From NCBI GenBank assembly GCA_902806405.1, contig CADCWL010000197.1, positions 1 through 62,827 of the forward strand: a DNA stretch of 62,827 bases. The letters run 5' to 3'. The stretch comes from an uncultured Thermomicrobiales bacterium (GTDB lineage Bacteria; Chloroflexota; Chloroflexia; Thermomicrobiales; UBA6265). Shown one piece after another: positions 1 through 9,150 of the stretch (its first letter is position 1; every line of letters starts with the position of its first letter). The notes below the pieces were generated by a model. It was not told the origin of the DNA, did not search any database, and was given only the letters and a program-made list of their open reading frames with translations. A program made the position numbers and the translations under genes.

Positions 1-251
1 GTGGCTGGGTCGACCGGTTCGCCGGCCGGCAGGTCACGCTCCGTCGACGGCGGCGCCGCTTCCGGCGTCCCCGCGGCTGGCGTCGCCAGCACGGAAACGA
101 GCGCGTCGGCCGTCAACGGGGTGACGCGGCATTCTTCCGGTCGCGGCACGTCGAGGATGATCTCGGGCGTCCCCTCCTGGGCTGCGGACGGGACGGCGGC
201 GGCGGAGACGGTGGCCACCAGGATGGTCCCGACGGTGAGTACGCGGCGCAT
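1..251 (-). CDS. Secreted protein, N-terminal part only (cut by window edge)
   Basis: The reading frame begins with ATG at 251 and runs off the left edge, so only 83 residues are visible. It starts with a clear Sec signal peptide: two arginines, a hydrophobic stretch to about residue 20, then a small-residue cleavage region ending PSAAQ near residue 25. After it comes a short segment with a PRPEEC motif and an Ala/Thr/Pro-rich linker ending in GEPVDPA. A GAGAGG ribosome-binding site lies 8 bases upstream of the start. From memory, Thermomicrobia encode many secreted proteins with this layout followed by an NTF2-like or similar small domain. The functional domain is outside the window, so no function is assigned. 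It is divergent from the gene at 545. Confidence 0.75.
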   Translation of the reverse strand, partial: MRRVLTVGTILVATVSAAAVPSAAQEGTPEIILDVPRPEECRVTPLTADALVSVLATPAAGTPEAAPPSTERDLPAGEPVDPA

Positions 252-544
252 ACGTGTTCCTCTCTCGAGATCAAAGGACGGCACTTTCGCCGAAGCAACG
301 GGAGTATCACACTCGGACCAGAGGGAGCAAGCGGAGCGACCGCTTGGACCGTCCGTCGTCCCACTGCAGACGAGCGCTATCGGGCCAGAAGCACGCCGAC
401 CGCCATTGGCACATGTTGTGCAAAGGCTACGTGCAGAACGGCCTACGGTAACGCCGATAATAGGTCGCTGATTCCCTCTTCAACTTTTTGGAAGACGGAG
501 GCGAGCCGGGTCAAGTGATACCGGCCCCGCCAGGAGGACGCACC
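252..544. other. Divergent intergenic region
   Basis: This 293-base gap lies between the secreted-protein gene on the minus strand and the coiled-coil gene on the plus strand, and must hold both promoters. A GATAAT hexamer at 456-461 is the best -10 candidate for the rightward gene, but it has no convincing -35 partner 16-18 bases upstream. No coding signal or RNA gene was recognised. Confidence 0.4.
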
Positions 545-1390
545 ATGGCACGACAGGGCACAACGAGCAAAACGCAGGAGACCACAACCGGTGCTGGGCA
601 GACCCAGTCGGGCGATGCGCCGAGCATCGTCGAGCAGGCGCAGGTGGCGACCGAGCAGGTTCAGGGGACGGTTGCACGTTTGAGCGACAGCCTTCGGGAC
701 CAGATCGTCTCCCGCTTGGGGGACCAGAAGGTGAAGCTGGCGGGCGGCCTTGACACGCTTTCTCTGGCGCTGCAGACCGCCGGCAGCGAGGTCCGACGGC
801 AAGACAATCAGCAGGTTGCGCAGTACATCGACGGCGCGGCCGGGCGCCTCGAGTCGCTCGCCACCTCCCTCCGCGAGAACGACGTCGACGTGTTGACCAG
901 CAAGGTCGAGCAGGTCGCCCGGCAGCGACCGACGCTTTTCCTGACGGCAACGCTCGGTGTCGGGCTGGTCGCGTCCCGCTTGTTCAAGACGTCGAGCCGG
1001 AACCAGGCTGAGCGGGACCAGGAGCGAGCGCGGCGCGAGGAGGAGCGGCAGACGCACCTCCGCGAGGAGGAGGAGATGCAGCGCGCCGCCAACGTCCGTC
1101 AGGCCGAGCAGCAGGCCGAGCGCGACGCCGAGGCCGCGGCGGCTCTGGGCGGGACCGACCTCAGCGGATACCCGGCCGATTCCATGGCCACGGGATACGG
1201 GGTTGATGATCTGTCTGGGGTCTCGGTCGCGCCCGAGTACGGCGCCACTGCCGGCGACCTGGTGGACGAGTCGGCGCTGACGTCCGCGCTCCTTGATCCG
1301 ACCGGCCTCGGTGTCGGCACCACCGGCGCTTCGTACGATCGCGACGCCGACGCGCGCGGGGCATCGGATGCCGGCGGGGAGCGGTCCTAA
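545..1390 (+). CDS. Hypothetical protein with helical N-terminus and charged coiled coil
   Basis: A 281-residue protein of unknown function. ATG 545 is chosen because AGGAGG sits 8 bases upstream; an in-frame alternative further upstream has no such site. Residues about 30-130 are predicted helical and amphipathic. Residues about 135-150 form a short hydrophobic segment (TLFLTATLGVGLVASRLF) that could be a membrane anchor. A strongly charged Arg/Glu coiled coil follows to about residue 200, then an acidic, Gly/Ala-rich disordered tail. It overlaps the holin-like gene by one base (TAATG), so the two are probably co-translated. The cluster with a holin-X-like and a DUF3618 protein suggests a cell-envelope or stress role, which is inference. 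Confidence 0.75.
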   Translation: MARQGTTSKTQETTTGAGQTQSGDAPSIVEQAQVATEQVQGTVARLSDSLRDQIVSRLGDQKVKLAGGLDTLSLALQTAGSEVRRQDNQQVAQYIDGAAGRLESLATSLRENDVDVLTSKVEQVARQRPTLFLTATLGVGLVASRLFKTSSRNQAERDQERARREEERQTHLREEEEMQRAANVRQAEQQAERDAEAAAALGGTDLSGYPADSMATGYGVDDLSGVSVAPEYGATAGDLVDESALTSALLDPTGLGVGTTGASYDRDADARGASDAGGERS

Positions 1391-1785
1391 TGCAGCAGGA
1401 AGGCGACGACCGATCGCTCGCCGACCTCTTCGGGGACCTGGCCCGCGAGACGAGCACGCTGGTTCGCCAGGAAGTCGACCTCGCCGTTGCGGAGGTGACC
1501 GAAAAGGTCTCCAGCCTCGGCAAATCGGCCGCGACGCTGGCGGTTGGCGGCCTGATCGCTTTTGTCGGTCTCCTAGCGCTCGTGGCGGCGCTGATCCTGA
1601 TGCTAGGGGCGGCGGGCCTGCCGCTCTGGGTGGCGGCCCTCGTGGTTGGCATCGTTGCCGCCGGTGTCGGTTATCTGCTCGTGTCGCGGGCGCAAGCGGC
1701 GATGAAGCGCGTCGATCTCGTGCCCCATAAGGCCGTGCAATCGCTCCACGAGGATGTCGATCTGGTGAAGGAGCAGGTCCGGTGA
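1390..1785 (+). CDS. Phage-holin-family / holin-X-like membrane protein (YqjE-like)
   Basis: A 131-residue protein. The N-terminal 45 residues form an amphipathic helix with SLADLFGDLARETSTLVRQE, the typical start of Actinobacterial Holin-X / YqjE proteins. Two transmembrane helices follow (about residues 48-75 and 78-100), then a short basic/acidic tail with an HEDVDLVKEQV helix. Family members are not proven holins; they commonly sit beside DUF3618 proteins in Actinobacteria and Chloroflexi, as here. The start codon overlaps the upstream stop (TAATG), and the stop overlaps the next GTG start (GTGA), so three genes form one coupled operon. Confidence 0.85.
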   Translation: MQQEGDDRSLADLFGDLARETSTLVRQEVDLAVAEVTEKVSSLGKSAATLAVGGLIAFVGLLALVAALILMLGAAGLPLWVAALVVGIVAAGVGYLLVSRAQAAMKRVDLVPHKAVQSLHEDVDLVKEQVR

Positions 1786-3005
1786 CGAGCGAGCGAGGAT
1801 TCGACGACGTCCGCAGCAGCGGCGGCTTCAAGTCGGTCGGAACGCCGTCCGACGACCCTTCGACCGAGATCGAGCAGACCCGCGCGGAACTGAGCGGGAC
1901 CATCGAAGCGATTCAGGAGCGCCTCGCCCCGAAGCACTTGGCGGGCGGGGCGAGCGACGCGGTCGCCGATGCGACTGAGCGTTCGCTGCAGATGGCGCGC
2001 GAGATCATCGAGCAGACGATGCAGGAGGCGACCAAGCAGGCCAAGCAAGCGATGGGTGAGCTCTCGGTCCAGGCCCAGGCGGCCGGCCAGGAAGCGACCA
2101 AGCAGGCCAAAGTGGCGATCGCGGAGATCACGGCCCAAGCGCAGGAGAGTGCTCGGCAGGCCGCGCGGGAAATGGCGGACCAGGCGAAAGCCTCCGTTCG
2201 GGCGGCGACGATAGGAAAGGTGGAGCGGATGGCAGCGAACACGACCGAGATGGCGAAGCAGGCGGCGACCAGCACGACCCAGACCGCCAAGCAGGTGGCG
2301 ACCACCGGCAGCGAAAGCGCGAAGGGGCTCGGCTCCACCGTCGTAACGACGATCAAGCAGAACCCGTGGCCGGCGGCCCTGACCGCGCTCGGGATCGGTT
2401 GGCTGGTCTCGAGCGGCAGCGGCGCCAAGGGCGGCGGAGCGACGGAGACCAAGTCGACGACGACGACCCAGCCGGCGGGATACGGCTCGGCACCTTCCGG
2501 GAGCGACACGGACACCAGCGCCGTCGACCGCGCGAAGGAGACGACGAGCCAGGCGGTCGACAAGGTCGCGGACACGGCGAGCGGCGCGATGGCGAAGGTC
2601 GCCGACACGGCGGGCAGCACCGTCGCGAAGGTGGGCGACACCGCCGGCGATACCGTGGAGACGGTCGGGTCGGCGCTCGGTGGCTCGGTCGGCGCGGTGA
2701 AGGCCGGCGCGAGCGGGCTCGTCAGTGGGGTCCAGGAGCGGGTGCAGCGGGTGAGCGGGATGGTGAGCGAGAGCCCGTTGAAGGTGGGCATCGCCTCGCT
2801 CGCCGTCGGTGGTGCCCTCGGCCTCGCCTTGCCGGTTTCCCAGCGGGAGACGGCCCTGATCGGCGAGGCGCGTGACAAGGCGGTCGATCGCTTCGAGGCG
2901 ACGGCGAAGGAGACGCTTTCCAAGCTCGGGAACGTGGCGCAGGAGGCGTCGGAGGCGGCGGGGAAGGAAGCCAAGTACCAGGGATTGGCTCCCGACGCCA
3001 GCTAG
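1782..3005 (+). CDS. DUF3618 domain-containing protein with long repetitive helical region
   Basis: A 407-residue protein starting at GTG 1782. Residues about 28-55 carry the DUF3618 signature (STEIEQTRAELSGTIEAIQE followed by RLAPKHLA). The middle (60-180) is a low-complexity Ala/Gln/Lys/Glu helix made of degenerate repeats such as QEATKQAK, resembling LEA-like or apolipophorin-like amphipathic helices. A short hydrophobic stretch near 195-210 (NPWPAALTALGIGWLVSS) and a second near 335-350 may be membrane-associated. Between them are repeats of the type VADTASGAMAKVADTAGS. Function is unknown; the repeats suggest a desiccation- or membrane-protecting protein, which is inference. It is last in the operon and is followed by an inverted repeat. 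Confidence 0.85.
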   Translation: MTSERGFDDVRSSGGFKSVGTPSDDPSTEIEQTRAELSGTIEAIQERLAPKHLAGGASDAVADATERSLQMAREIIEQTMQEATKQAKQAMGELSVQAQAAGQEATKQAKVAIAEITAQAQESARQAAREMADQAKASVRAATIGKVERMAANTTEMAKQAATSTTQTAKQVATTGSESAKGLGSTVVTTIKQNPWPAALTALGIGWLVSSGSGAKGGGATETKSTTTTQPAGYGSAPSGSDTDTSAVDRAKETTSQAVDKVADTASGAMAKVADTAGSTVAKVGDTAGDTVETVGSALGGSVGAVKAGASGLVSGVQERVQRVSGMVSESPLKVGIASLAVGGALGLALPVSQRETALIGEARDKAVDRFEATAKETLSKLGNVAQEASEAAGKEAKYQGLAPDAS

Positions 3006-3062
3006 GAGCGCACGCGAATCGAACCGGGCGGCGTTGTTGCCGCCACCAGTAACTCGTCGGGA

Positions 3063-3093
3063 AGAGGGCCGGGTCGACATGACCCGGCCCTCT
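3063..3093 (+). terminator. Inverted repeat, probable terminator of the DUF3618 operon
   Basis: A perfect 13-bp stem (AGAGGGCCGGGTC at 3063-3075 and its complement at 3081-3093) closes a GACAT loop 57 bases after the DUF3618 stop. There is no U-run, so termination is likely but not certain. Confidence 0.6.
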
Positions 3094-3157
3094 CAGCGTC
3101 CTGGCGGGGGTGGCGTCACCGCGGCCGACGCGGCCCGCGGCTGGGTTGTGGTCCCGG

Positions 3158-3185
3158 TTGACAACGCACGGGACGCGTGTTTAAT
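3158..3185 (+). promoter_or_regulatory. Sigma-70 promoter for the sugar ABC operon
   Basis: A consensus TTGACA (3158-3163) is separated by 16 bases from TTTAAT (3180-3185), which matches TATAAT at five of six positions. Transcription would start near 3192, giving a leader of about 47 bases before the binding-protein gene at 3239. Confidence 0.7.
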
Positions 3186-3238
3186 GCGCGTTACTCGGGC
3201 GAAGACTGCCTGAAGCCGGATAGCGAAGGAGCAACCCG

Positions 3239-4672
3239 ATGCGCGAGGACGAGCTGCGGCGAATGGCTACCCGGCCCGCGACCCGTCGCACCCTCCTGAA
3301 AGGGGCCGGAGCGGCCGGTCTGGCCGCCGCGCTCTCCCCGATCTCCCGGGCGGCGGCCGGCACGGGAACGGCGACGCTGGTCCAAACGGCACCGACGCGC
3401 AATATCAGCGGAACCCGGCTCAACATCCTGCTGTGGAGCCACTTTGTCCCCCGCCACGACGTGTGGTACGACCAGTTCGTGGCCGAATGGGGCCAGGCGA
3501 ATGGCGTCGAGACCAAGGTCGACCACATCAATACGGCGGACGTCCCGACCGCCATCGCCGCGGAGCTCGGTGCCGGCGAAGGCCACGACATGATCGAGCA
3601 CCTCGCCTCCCTCGCGCAGTACGAGAAGAGCATGCTCGACCTGACCGACGTGGTCGAGGAGGCGAACCGGCGGCACGGACCGCAGCTGGAGATGGCGAAG
3701 CGCAACTCGTTCAACCCGACGACGAACGCGTACTTCGGGTTCTGCCACGGCTTCGCCCCGGACCCGGGGAATTACCGGCGCAGCCTGTGGGAGGTCGTCG
3801 GGATGCCGAACGGCCCGACCTCCTGGGACGAGCTCCGCGCCGGTGGCGCCCAGATCAAGGCCGAGCAGGGCGTCCAGATGGGTCTTGGCATGTCGAACGA
3901 GGTCGACAGCCGGATGGCGGCGCAGACGGCGATGTGGGCGTTCGGTGCCGCGATCCAGGACGCCAACGAGAACGTGACGATCAACTCGCCGGAGACGATC
4001 GCCGCTGTCGAGTACATGGCCGCACTCTTCAAGGAGGCGATGACCCCCGAAGTCTTCGGCTGGAACGCGGCAAGCAACAACCAACTCCTCGTCGCCGGCC
4101 GGGCCTCCTACATCCTCAACTCCATCTCGGCTTACCGGACTGCCCAGAAGGATCAGGCCGAGACGGGGGAGGACATCTACTTCACGGCCCCGATTGTCGG
4201 CCCGGCCGGCCCCTCGGGCGCGCTGGCGCACGGTCACGCGGTCTTCATCGACATGATCCCCCAGCACTCGCCGAACGCGGACACGGCGAAGGAGTTCCTG
4301 CTCCACCTCGTCGCGAACTACGCGCAGGCGACCGAGCAGAGCGAGGTCTACAACTTCCCGGCCTGGCCGACGACGGTGCCGATGCTCCAGCAGGAAGGCG
4401 GTTGGCTCGACGTCGACCCCTACGGCTCGGTCCCGCCGGACAAGCTGGCGGTTCTGAAGACCGCGAACGAGTGGACGACGAACCTGGGCCACCCCGGTCC
4501 GGCGAACGCCGCCCTCGGCGAGATTTTCAACCTGCCGCTCCTGCCGAACATGATGGCCCGCGCCGCTCAGGGACAACAGACCGCGCAGGAGTCGGTCGCC
4601 CAGGCGGAGCAGGAGGTCAACGAGATCTTTGCCAAGTGGCGCGCTGAAGGTCTGATCGGTGGCGGCCAGTAG
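3239..4672 (+). CDS. Tat-exported sugar ABC transporter substrate-binding protein
   Basis: A 477-residue family-1 extracellular solute-binding protein. ATG 3239 follows AAGGAG at a good distance. The N-terminus has a twin-arginine signal (TRRTLLKGAGAAGLAAAL, residues about 15-32) with a small-residue cleavage region. The mature part begins the typical binding-protein fold (TRLNILLWSHFVP) and shows the family's LADVV-like and PxxWDEL elements (NGPTSWDELRAGG near residue 197). Substrate is probably a carbohydrate, because the following ATPase and permeases are of the CUT1 type. The exact sugar cannot be read from sequence. Tat export implies folding before secretion. It has its own promoter at 3158 and is separated from the ATPase by 123 bases. 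Confidence 0.9.
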   Translation: MREDELRRMATRPATRRTLLKGAGAAGLAAALSPISRAAAGTGTATLVQTAPTRNISGTRLNILLWSHFVPRHDVWYDQFVAEWGQANGVETKVDHINTADVPTAIAAELGAGEGHDMIEHLASLAQYEKSMLDLTDVVEEANRRHGPQLEMAKRNSFNPTTNAYFGFCHGFAPDPGNYRRSLWEVVGMPNGPTSWDELRAGGAQIKAEQGVQMGLGMSNEVDSRMAAQTAMWAFGAAIQDANENVTINSPETIAAVEYMAALFKEAMTPEVFGWNAASNNQLLVAGRASYILNSISAYRTAQKDQAETGEDIYFTAPIVGPAGPSGALAHGHAVFIDMIPQHSPNADTAKEFLLHLVANYAQATEQSEVYNFPAWPTTVPMLQQEGGWLDVDPYGSVPPDKLAVLKTANEWTTNLGHPGPANAALGEIFNLPLLPNMMARAAQGQQTAQESVAQAEQEVNEIFAKWRAEGLIGGGQ

Positions 4673-4795
4673 CGGGTTCGGCGATCGACGCCGGCGGGAG
4701 AAGAGACGGTTGATGGTGCGGCATGGCCGCGTCGGTGCCGGCCATCGGGCGGCCCCGATGAATTCCACCGGGGTCGTTGCGGGGCACCACTTGTA

Positions 4796-5830
4796 GTGGC
4801 CGCGATCGAAGCGCGGGGGATCACGAAGCGGTTCGACGGCGGCGGCGGGGCCGCCGTCGACGGGATCGACCTCGCATCGACCGATGGCGAGTTTCTCGTC
4901 CTGCTCGGGCCGTCCGGCTGCGGCAAGACGACGCTGCTGCGGATGATCGGGGGCCTGGAACCGCCGACCGCCGGCGACATTCTCATCGGGGGGCGGGTCG
5001 TCACCGACCTGCCACCCCGGGCCCGCCACATCGCGATGGTCTTCCAGAGCTACGCGCTCTACCCCCACATGACCGTCTTCAACAACATCGCCTTCCCGCT
5101 CCAGGCGGCGAAGCTGCCGAAGGAGACGCAGAAGCAGAAGGTCGGCTGGGCGTCCGGCATCCTCGGGATCGATCACCTCCTCGACCGCAAACCGAGGCAA
5201 CTCTCGGGCGGTCAGCGGCAACGGGTCGCCCTTGCCCGTGCCCTGGTCCGGGAGCCGAACGTCTTCCTGCTCGACGAGCCGCTGTCCAACCTGGACGCCC
5301 AACGTCGCGCCTCCGCTCGCGACGAGCTGCAGCAGTTCCAGCGCCGGGTCGGGACGACGACGCTCTACGTCACCCACGACCAGGTGGAGGCGATGGGGAT
5401 GGGCGACCGGATCGCGGTGATGGACCAGGGCCGGATCCGCCAGGTCGGAACCCCGCTCGAGATCTACGACGACCCGGCCGACACCTTCGTGGCCACCTTC
5501 CTCGGCTCCCCGCCGATGAACCTGATCCCCGACGGCGCGTCCGGCCTCCTCTTCGGCTTCCGCCCCGAGCACTTCGTGCCGGCCTCGGACGCCACCGGGG
5601 ACGACGCCGTCCGCTTCCCGTTCCATGTCCACCGCACGGAGTACCTGGGCGCCGAGCGACTCCTCTACGGAGCGGTCGGCGAGACGCGCACGATTGCCCG
5701 CTTCCCGGCGAACGCGGACCTCCCGATCCACGTCGGGGCGACCTCCGAGTTCGCCGTCCGGAGGCGGGACCTGAAACGCTTCGATCGGGAGACCGGGTTG
5801 CGGCGCGACCAGATCCGGGGGATCGGATGA
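4796..5830 (+). CDS. Sugar ABC transporter ATP-binding protein (MalK/UgpC-like)
   Basis: A 344-residue ATPase that drives the importer from the cytoplasmic face. Walker [10 protein letters not shown] is at residues 38-46, the Q-loop is in [11 protein letters not shown], the signature is LSGGQRQR (about 141-148), Walker B is VFLLDEP, and the switch His is in VTHD. A shortened C-terminal TOBE-like region contains FGFRPEHF, as in MalK/UgpC proteins that energise CUT1 sugar importers. GTG 4796 has no clear ribosome-binding site and lies in the right arm of a small hairpin (CCACT-TGT-AGTGG, 4787-4799), which could limit initiation. The stop overlaps the next start (ATGA). Confidence 0.92.
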   Translation: MAAIEARGITKRFDGGGGAAVDGIDLASTDGEFLVLLGPSGCGKTTLLRMIGGLEPPTAGDILIGGRVVTDLPPRARHIAMVFQSYALYPHMTVFNNIAFPLQAAKLPKETQKQKVGWASGILGIDHLLDRKPRQLSGGQRQRVALARALVREPNVFLLDEPLSNLDAQRRASARDELQQFQRRVGTTTLYVTHDQVEAMGMGDRIAVMDQGRIRQVGTPLEIYDDPADTFVATFLGSPPMNLIPDGASGLLFGFRPEHFVPASDATGDDAVRFPFHVHRTEYLGAERLLYGAVGETRTIARFPANADLPIHVGATSEFAVRRRDLKRFDRETGLRRDQIRGIG

Positions 5831-6846
5831 GCACGTCCGCCCAGGTGGTCCCGGTCGCCGCCGGCGTCGACCGCCGCCGCTACTGGCTCGACCGCGAGGG
5901 CGTCCTCGGGCCGCTTCTGCTCCTGCCGACGGTCGTCTATATCATTGCCCTGGTCGGGTTTCCGCTCGTCCTGGCGGTGCTCTACAGCGTCAGCGACGCG
6001 ACCGTCGGCGACCAGAGCCTGGATTTTGTCGGCCTCCGCAACTTCAGGGCGGCGATCGGCGACGGCACGTTCCGCGTGGCGCTCCGAAACACCGTCGCTT
6101 TCACGCTCGTCTCCCAGTTGATCGTGATGCTTCTCGCGAACCTCCTCGCGCTCGTCCTCTCCGCCGACTTCCACGGCAAGCGCCTGGTCCGGTTCTTGGT
6201 GATGCTGCCCTGGACAACGCCGGTCGCGCTCGGGGTCCTCGGTTGGCTCTGGACCCTCGACAACGTCTACAGCCCGATCGACTACGCGTTCCGCCAGATG
6301 GGTCTGCTCGGGCCGAGTATCGGACCGCTCCGGGTCGACAACCCGGTGTCCGATGTGGTCCGGTGGCTCGGCCTCGGGAGCGTGTTCGGGACCGGCTCGA
6401 ACGTGCTCTGGCTCGCCCAGCCGGCGCTCGCCCAGCTCTCGGTCCTCCTCGTCCACGTCTGGCGCACGCTGCCGCTGGCGACGGTGATCCTGCTGGCGGG
6501 CCTCACGGCGATCCCGCAGGACGTCAAGGACGCCGCCAACGTCGACGGCGCCGGCTTTTTCCGCCAGCTCTTCTACATTCGGATTCCGCTCCTGCTGCCG
6601 ATCATGGCGGTCGCGTTCCTGTACGGCATCGTCTTTACCTTCACCGACATGACGATCCCGTTCATCCTGACGAACCGCGGCGGCCCGGTCGATAGCACCC
6701 AGGTGCTGGCGAGCTGGGCGTTCATCAAGGGGATCGAGGGCGGCAGCCTCGGCGAGGGCGCGGCGGTCGCGATCTTCCTCTTCCCGGTGATGGCGGGCGT
6801 CGCCGCCCTCATGCTGCGCCTGGCGCGGCGGACGGAGACGAGCTGA
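5827..6846 (+). CDS. Sugar ABC transporter permease, MalF/UgpA type
   Basis: A 339-residue inner-membrane permease starting with ATG 5827 inside the ATGA overlap. It has six or more hydrophobic segments, the first at [20 protein letters not shown]. The cytoplasmic EAA loop that contacts the ATPase is recognisable as [20 protein letters not shown] (about residues 237-256), although the first residues deviate from EAA. Length and topology fit the first permease of CUT1 systems. The stop overlaps the start of the second permease (TGATG). Confidence 0.92.
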   Translation: MSTSAQVVPVAAGVDRRRYWLDREGVLGPLLLLPTVVYIIALVGFPLVLAVLYSVSDATVGDQSLDFVGLRNFRAAIGDGTFRVALRNTVAFTLVSQLIVMLLANLLALVLSADFHGKRLVRFLVMLPWTTPVALGVLGWLWTLDNVYSPIDYAFRQMGLLGPSIGPLRVDNPVSDVVRWLGLGSVFGTGSNVLWLAQPALAQLSVLLVHVWRTLPLATVILLAGLTAIPQDVKDAANVDGAGFFRQLFYIRIPLLLPIMAVAFLYGIVFTFTDMTIPFILTNRGGPVDSTQVLASWAFIKGIEGGSLGEGAAVAIFLFPVMAGVAALMLRLARRTETS

Positions 6847-7754
6847 TGGCCGCGCCGGTCTACCGGGCCAGCCTCCCGGACGCGAACGAGCTTGCCCGCG
6901 AACGCCGGCGCGCCCGTTTGCGGCGATTCGGGGGGCGGAGCGTGCTCTACTCCGCCGCCTCCTTCTTCACCCTCTTTGCGGCACTCCCGTTCGCCTGGAT
7001 GCTGCTGACCGTCTTCAAGCAGAACGCGGACCTCTACGATCCGAACCACAACCCGTTCCTGTACAACTCTCCGCCGACGCTGGATAACGTCCGCCTCCTC
7101 TTCGAGCAGACGCAATACGCCACCTTCATCCGCAACACGGTCTTCGTCTCCGTCTTCGTGGTCGTCATCACTCTGGTTGCCACGGTCCCCGCGGCCTACA
7201 GCTTGACCCGCCTCGCGGGCCGGTGGGGCGAGAGTCTGGGCATCGCGATCTTCCTCGTCTACCTGATTCCGCCCACCCTCCTCTTCATCCCCCTCTCCCG
7301 CGTGGTGGCGGAGCTCGGCGTGCGGAACAGCTGGTGGGCGATGGTCGTTGTCTATCCCAGCTTCACGATCCCGTTTTGCACTTGGCTCCTGATGGGGTTT
7401 TTCAAGTCGATCCCGTGGGACATCGAGGAGCAGGCGATGATCGACGGCTACAGCCGGCTGGGGGCGATCTGGCGGACGGTCCTCCCCGTGTCGATCCCCG
7501 GCCTGCTGACGGTGGTCGTCTTCAGCCTGGCCCTGACGTTGCACGAGTTCGTCTACGCGCTCGCTTTCGTTACCTCGTCGGCGGAGAAGACGATCAGCAT
7601 CGGGGTCACCACCGAGCTGATCCGCGGCGATGTCTACTTCTGGCAGTCGCTGATGGCCGCCGCCGCCATCGTCGCGATACCGGTCGCCATCCTCTACAAC
7701 CTCTTCCTCGACCGCTTCATCGCCGGCTTCACCCTGGGAGCGGTCAAGGGGTAA
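6846..7754 (+). CDS. Sugar ABC transporter permease, MalG/UgpE type
   Basis: A 302-residue permease with six predicted membrane helices and a basic N-terminus (RERRRARLRRFGG). The EAA-like loop is DIEEQAMIDGYSRLGAIWRT, about residues 193-212, followed by VLPVSIPGLLTV, the standard MalG arrangement. It would pair with the upstream permease to form the translocation channel. It is the last gene of the importer operon and is followed by a GC-rich hairpin. No regulator gene for the transporter is adjacent. Confidence 0.92.
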   Translation: MAAPVYRASLPDANELARERRRARLRRFGGRSVLYSAASFFTLFAALPFAWMLLTVFKQNADLYDPNHNPFLYNSPPTLDNVRLLFEQTQYATFIRNTVFVSVFVVVITLVATVPAAYSLTRLAGRWGESLGIAIFLVYLIPPTLLFIPLSRVVAELGVRNSWWAMVVVYPSFTIPFCTWLLMGFFKSIPWDIEEQAMIDGYSRLGAIWRTVLPVSIPGLLTVVVFSLALTLHEFVYALAFVTSSAEKTISIGVTTELIRGDVYFWQSLMAAAAIVAIPVAILYNLFLDRFIAGFTLGAVKG

Positions 7755-7757
7755 TCG

Positions 7758-7781
7758 CCGGCCCGATCGGTCCCGGGCCGG
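7758..7781 (+). terminator. GC-rich hairpin after the sugar importer operon
   Basis: An 8-bp stem (CCGGCCCG at 7758-7765 with its complement at 7774-7781) lies four bases after the permease stop. There is no U-run, so this is a likely but unproven terminator. Confidence 0.45.
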
Positions 7782-7872
7782 GCCTCTCGCGGTCGGGACG
7801 GTTGTCTGGCGCCTGTCCCGGGGCGTTCCTCCGCCGCGCGCTGGCCCGGGTCGAAGGCCTCACGGGCGACGC

Positions 7873-7881
7873 TGGTACACT
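7873..7881 (+). promoter_or_regulatory. Extended -10 promoter for hemW
   Basis: TGGTACACT combines a TG motif with the hexamer TACACT (7876-7881). Transcription would start near 7888, at the GGAGG that serves as ribosome-binding site for GTG 7906. No -35 element is evident. Confidence 0.45.
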
Positions 7882-7905
7882 TCCCATGGAGGTTGTAACA
7901 GCCAG

Positions 7906-9150
7906 GTGGTCGCCACGTTCCCTGCCCCGGCTCCCGCCGACGTGTCCGGCGTCTCGTTAGCGCGGCGGCCGGAGTCGGTGGCTCCCGCGCCGGTCGGGGC
8001 CTCGCTCGGGCTCTACCTGCACGTCCCCTTCTGCGCCCACATCTGCCCCTACTGCGACTTCAACACCTACGCCGGGCAGTCGGATCTGATCCCCCGCTAC
8101 GTGGCCGCCCTCGAGCGCGAGATCGTCGCCCAAGGCGTTGCGCTCGGCGGCCGGGAGGCGGACACCGTCTTCCTCGGCGGCGGCACCCCATCGCTCTTGC
8201 CGACCGAGGAGATCGCCCGGCTGATCCAGGCCTGCCGGAACGCGTTCGCCCTCGGCGCCGAGGCGGAGATCTCCCTCGAGGCGAACCCGAACGGGGTCGA
8301 CGAGCGGTACCTGGCGGGGCTCCTGGAGGCCGGGGTGAACCGCCTCAGCCTCGGGGTGCAGACGACGCGGCGACGGGGGCTGCGCGTCCTCGGCCGATTG
8401 CACGAGGCGTCGGACGCGGGAGATGCGCTCGCCGCGGCCCGGGCGGCCGGCTTCGACAACGTCAGCCTCGACCTGATCTTCGGCTGGCCGGGCCAGACCA
8501 CCGCCGATCTGGCCGCCGATCTCGGCGCCGTCCTCGGTGGGGACGTCGGCGGCACCGTGCCCGAGCATCTCTCGCTCTACTCCTTGATCGTCGAGCCGGG
8601 CACGCCGATGGCCGACGCCGTGGCGCGCGGCATCCTCTCCGTCCCCGACGACGACGCCTCGGCCGACCTCTACGAGGCCGCGATGGCGACGCTCGCGGCG
8701 GCGGGTTTCGTCCACTACGAGGTCGCGAACTGGGCGCGGGATTCGGCGCTGGCGTCGCGCCACAACCTGATCTACTGGCGGAACGGGGATTACCTGGGCG
8801 CCGGCGCCGGCGCCCACGGATCGATCGGGGGTCGGCGAACCATGAACCACCTGCTGCCGGCGACCTACTGCGCGGCCGTCGAACGCGGCGAGGCGCCGGT
8901 CTCGAACGTCGAATCGATCTCCCCGACGACGGCAATGGGGGAAACGATGATGCTGGGACTCCGGCTCCTCCGGGACGGCGTCTCCCTCCCCGCGTTCGAC
9001 GAGCGGCACGGCCGGACGCTGCAAGAGGTCTACGGCGACGTCGTCGGCGGTCTCGCGGGCCAGGGGCTGATCGAATGCCTGCCCGATCGCGTCCGGCTGA
9101 CTCCTCGGGGCCTGATGCTGGCCAACGACGTCTGCGCCCGCTTCGTGTAG
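7906..9150 (+). CDS. hemW: Radical SAM heme chaperone HemW (HemN-like)
   Basis: A 414-residue radical SAM protein. The 4Fe-4S cysteines are C43, C47 and C50 in HVPFCAHICPYCDFN, the HemW/HemN signature, followed by FLGGGTPSLLP (SAM contact). HLSLYSLIVEPGTPM is also diagnostic of HemW rather than of true coproporphyrinogen dehydrogenase. HemW proteins bind heme and deliver it to membrane respiratory proteins; many genomes mislabel them as oxygen-independent coproporphyrinogen III oxidase. GTG 7906 follows GGAGG by 13 bases, somewhat long, so the start could be slightly later. The stop overlaps a possible GTG start of folC by one base. Confidence 0.92.
   Translation: MVATFPAPAPADVSGVSLARRPESVAPAPVGASLGLYLHVPFCAHICPYCDFNTYAGQSDLIPRYVAALEREIVAQGVALGGREADTVFLGGGTPSLLPTEEIARLIQACRNAFALGAEAEISLEANPNGVDERYLAGLLEAGVNRLSLGVQTTRRRGLRVLGRLHEASDAGDALAAARAAGFDNVSLDLIFGWPGQTTADLAADLGAVLGGDVGGTVPEHLSLYSLIVEPGTPMADAVARGILSVPDDDASADLYEAAMATLAAAGFVHYEVANWARDSALASRHNLIYWRNGDYLGAGAGAHGSIGGRRTMNHLLPATYCAAVERGEAPVSNVESISPTTAMGETMMLGLRLLRDGVSLPAFDERHGRTLQEVYGDVVGGLAGQGLIECLPDRVRLTPRGLMLANDVCARFV

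Noticed and set aside
2260..2760. Repeats in the DUF3618 gene as a tandem-repeat or CRISPR-like array
   Set aside because: The repeats are degenerate, in frame and explained by amphipathic protein repeats.
3191..5731. An 846-codon frame on the minus strand across the sugar-binding protein and ATPase genes
   Set aside because: Antisense shadow caused by high GC at third codon positions; the plus-strand genes show clear motifs.
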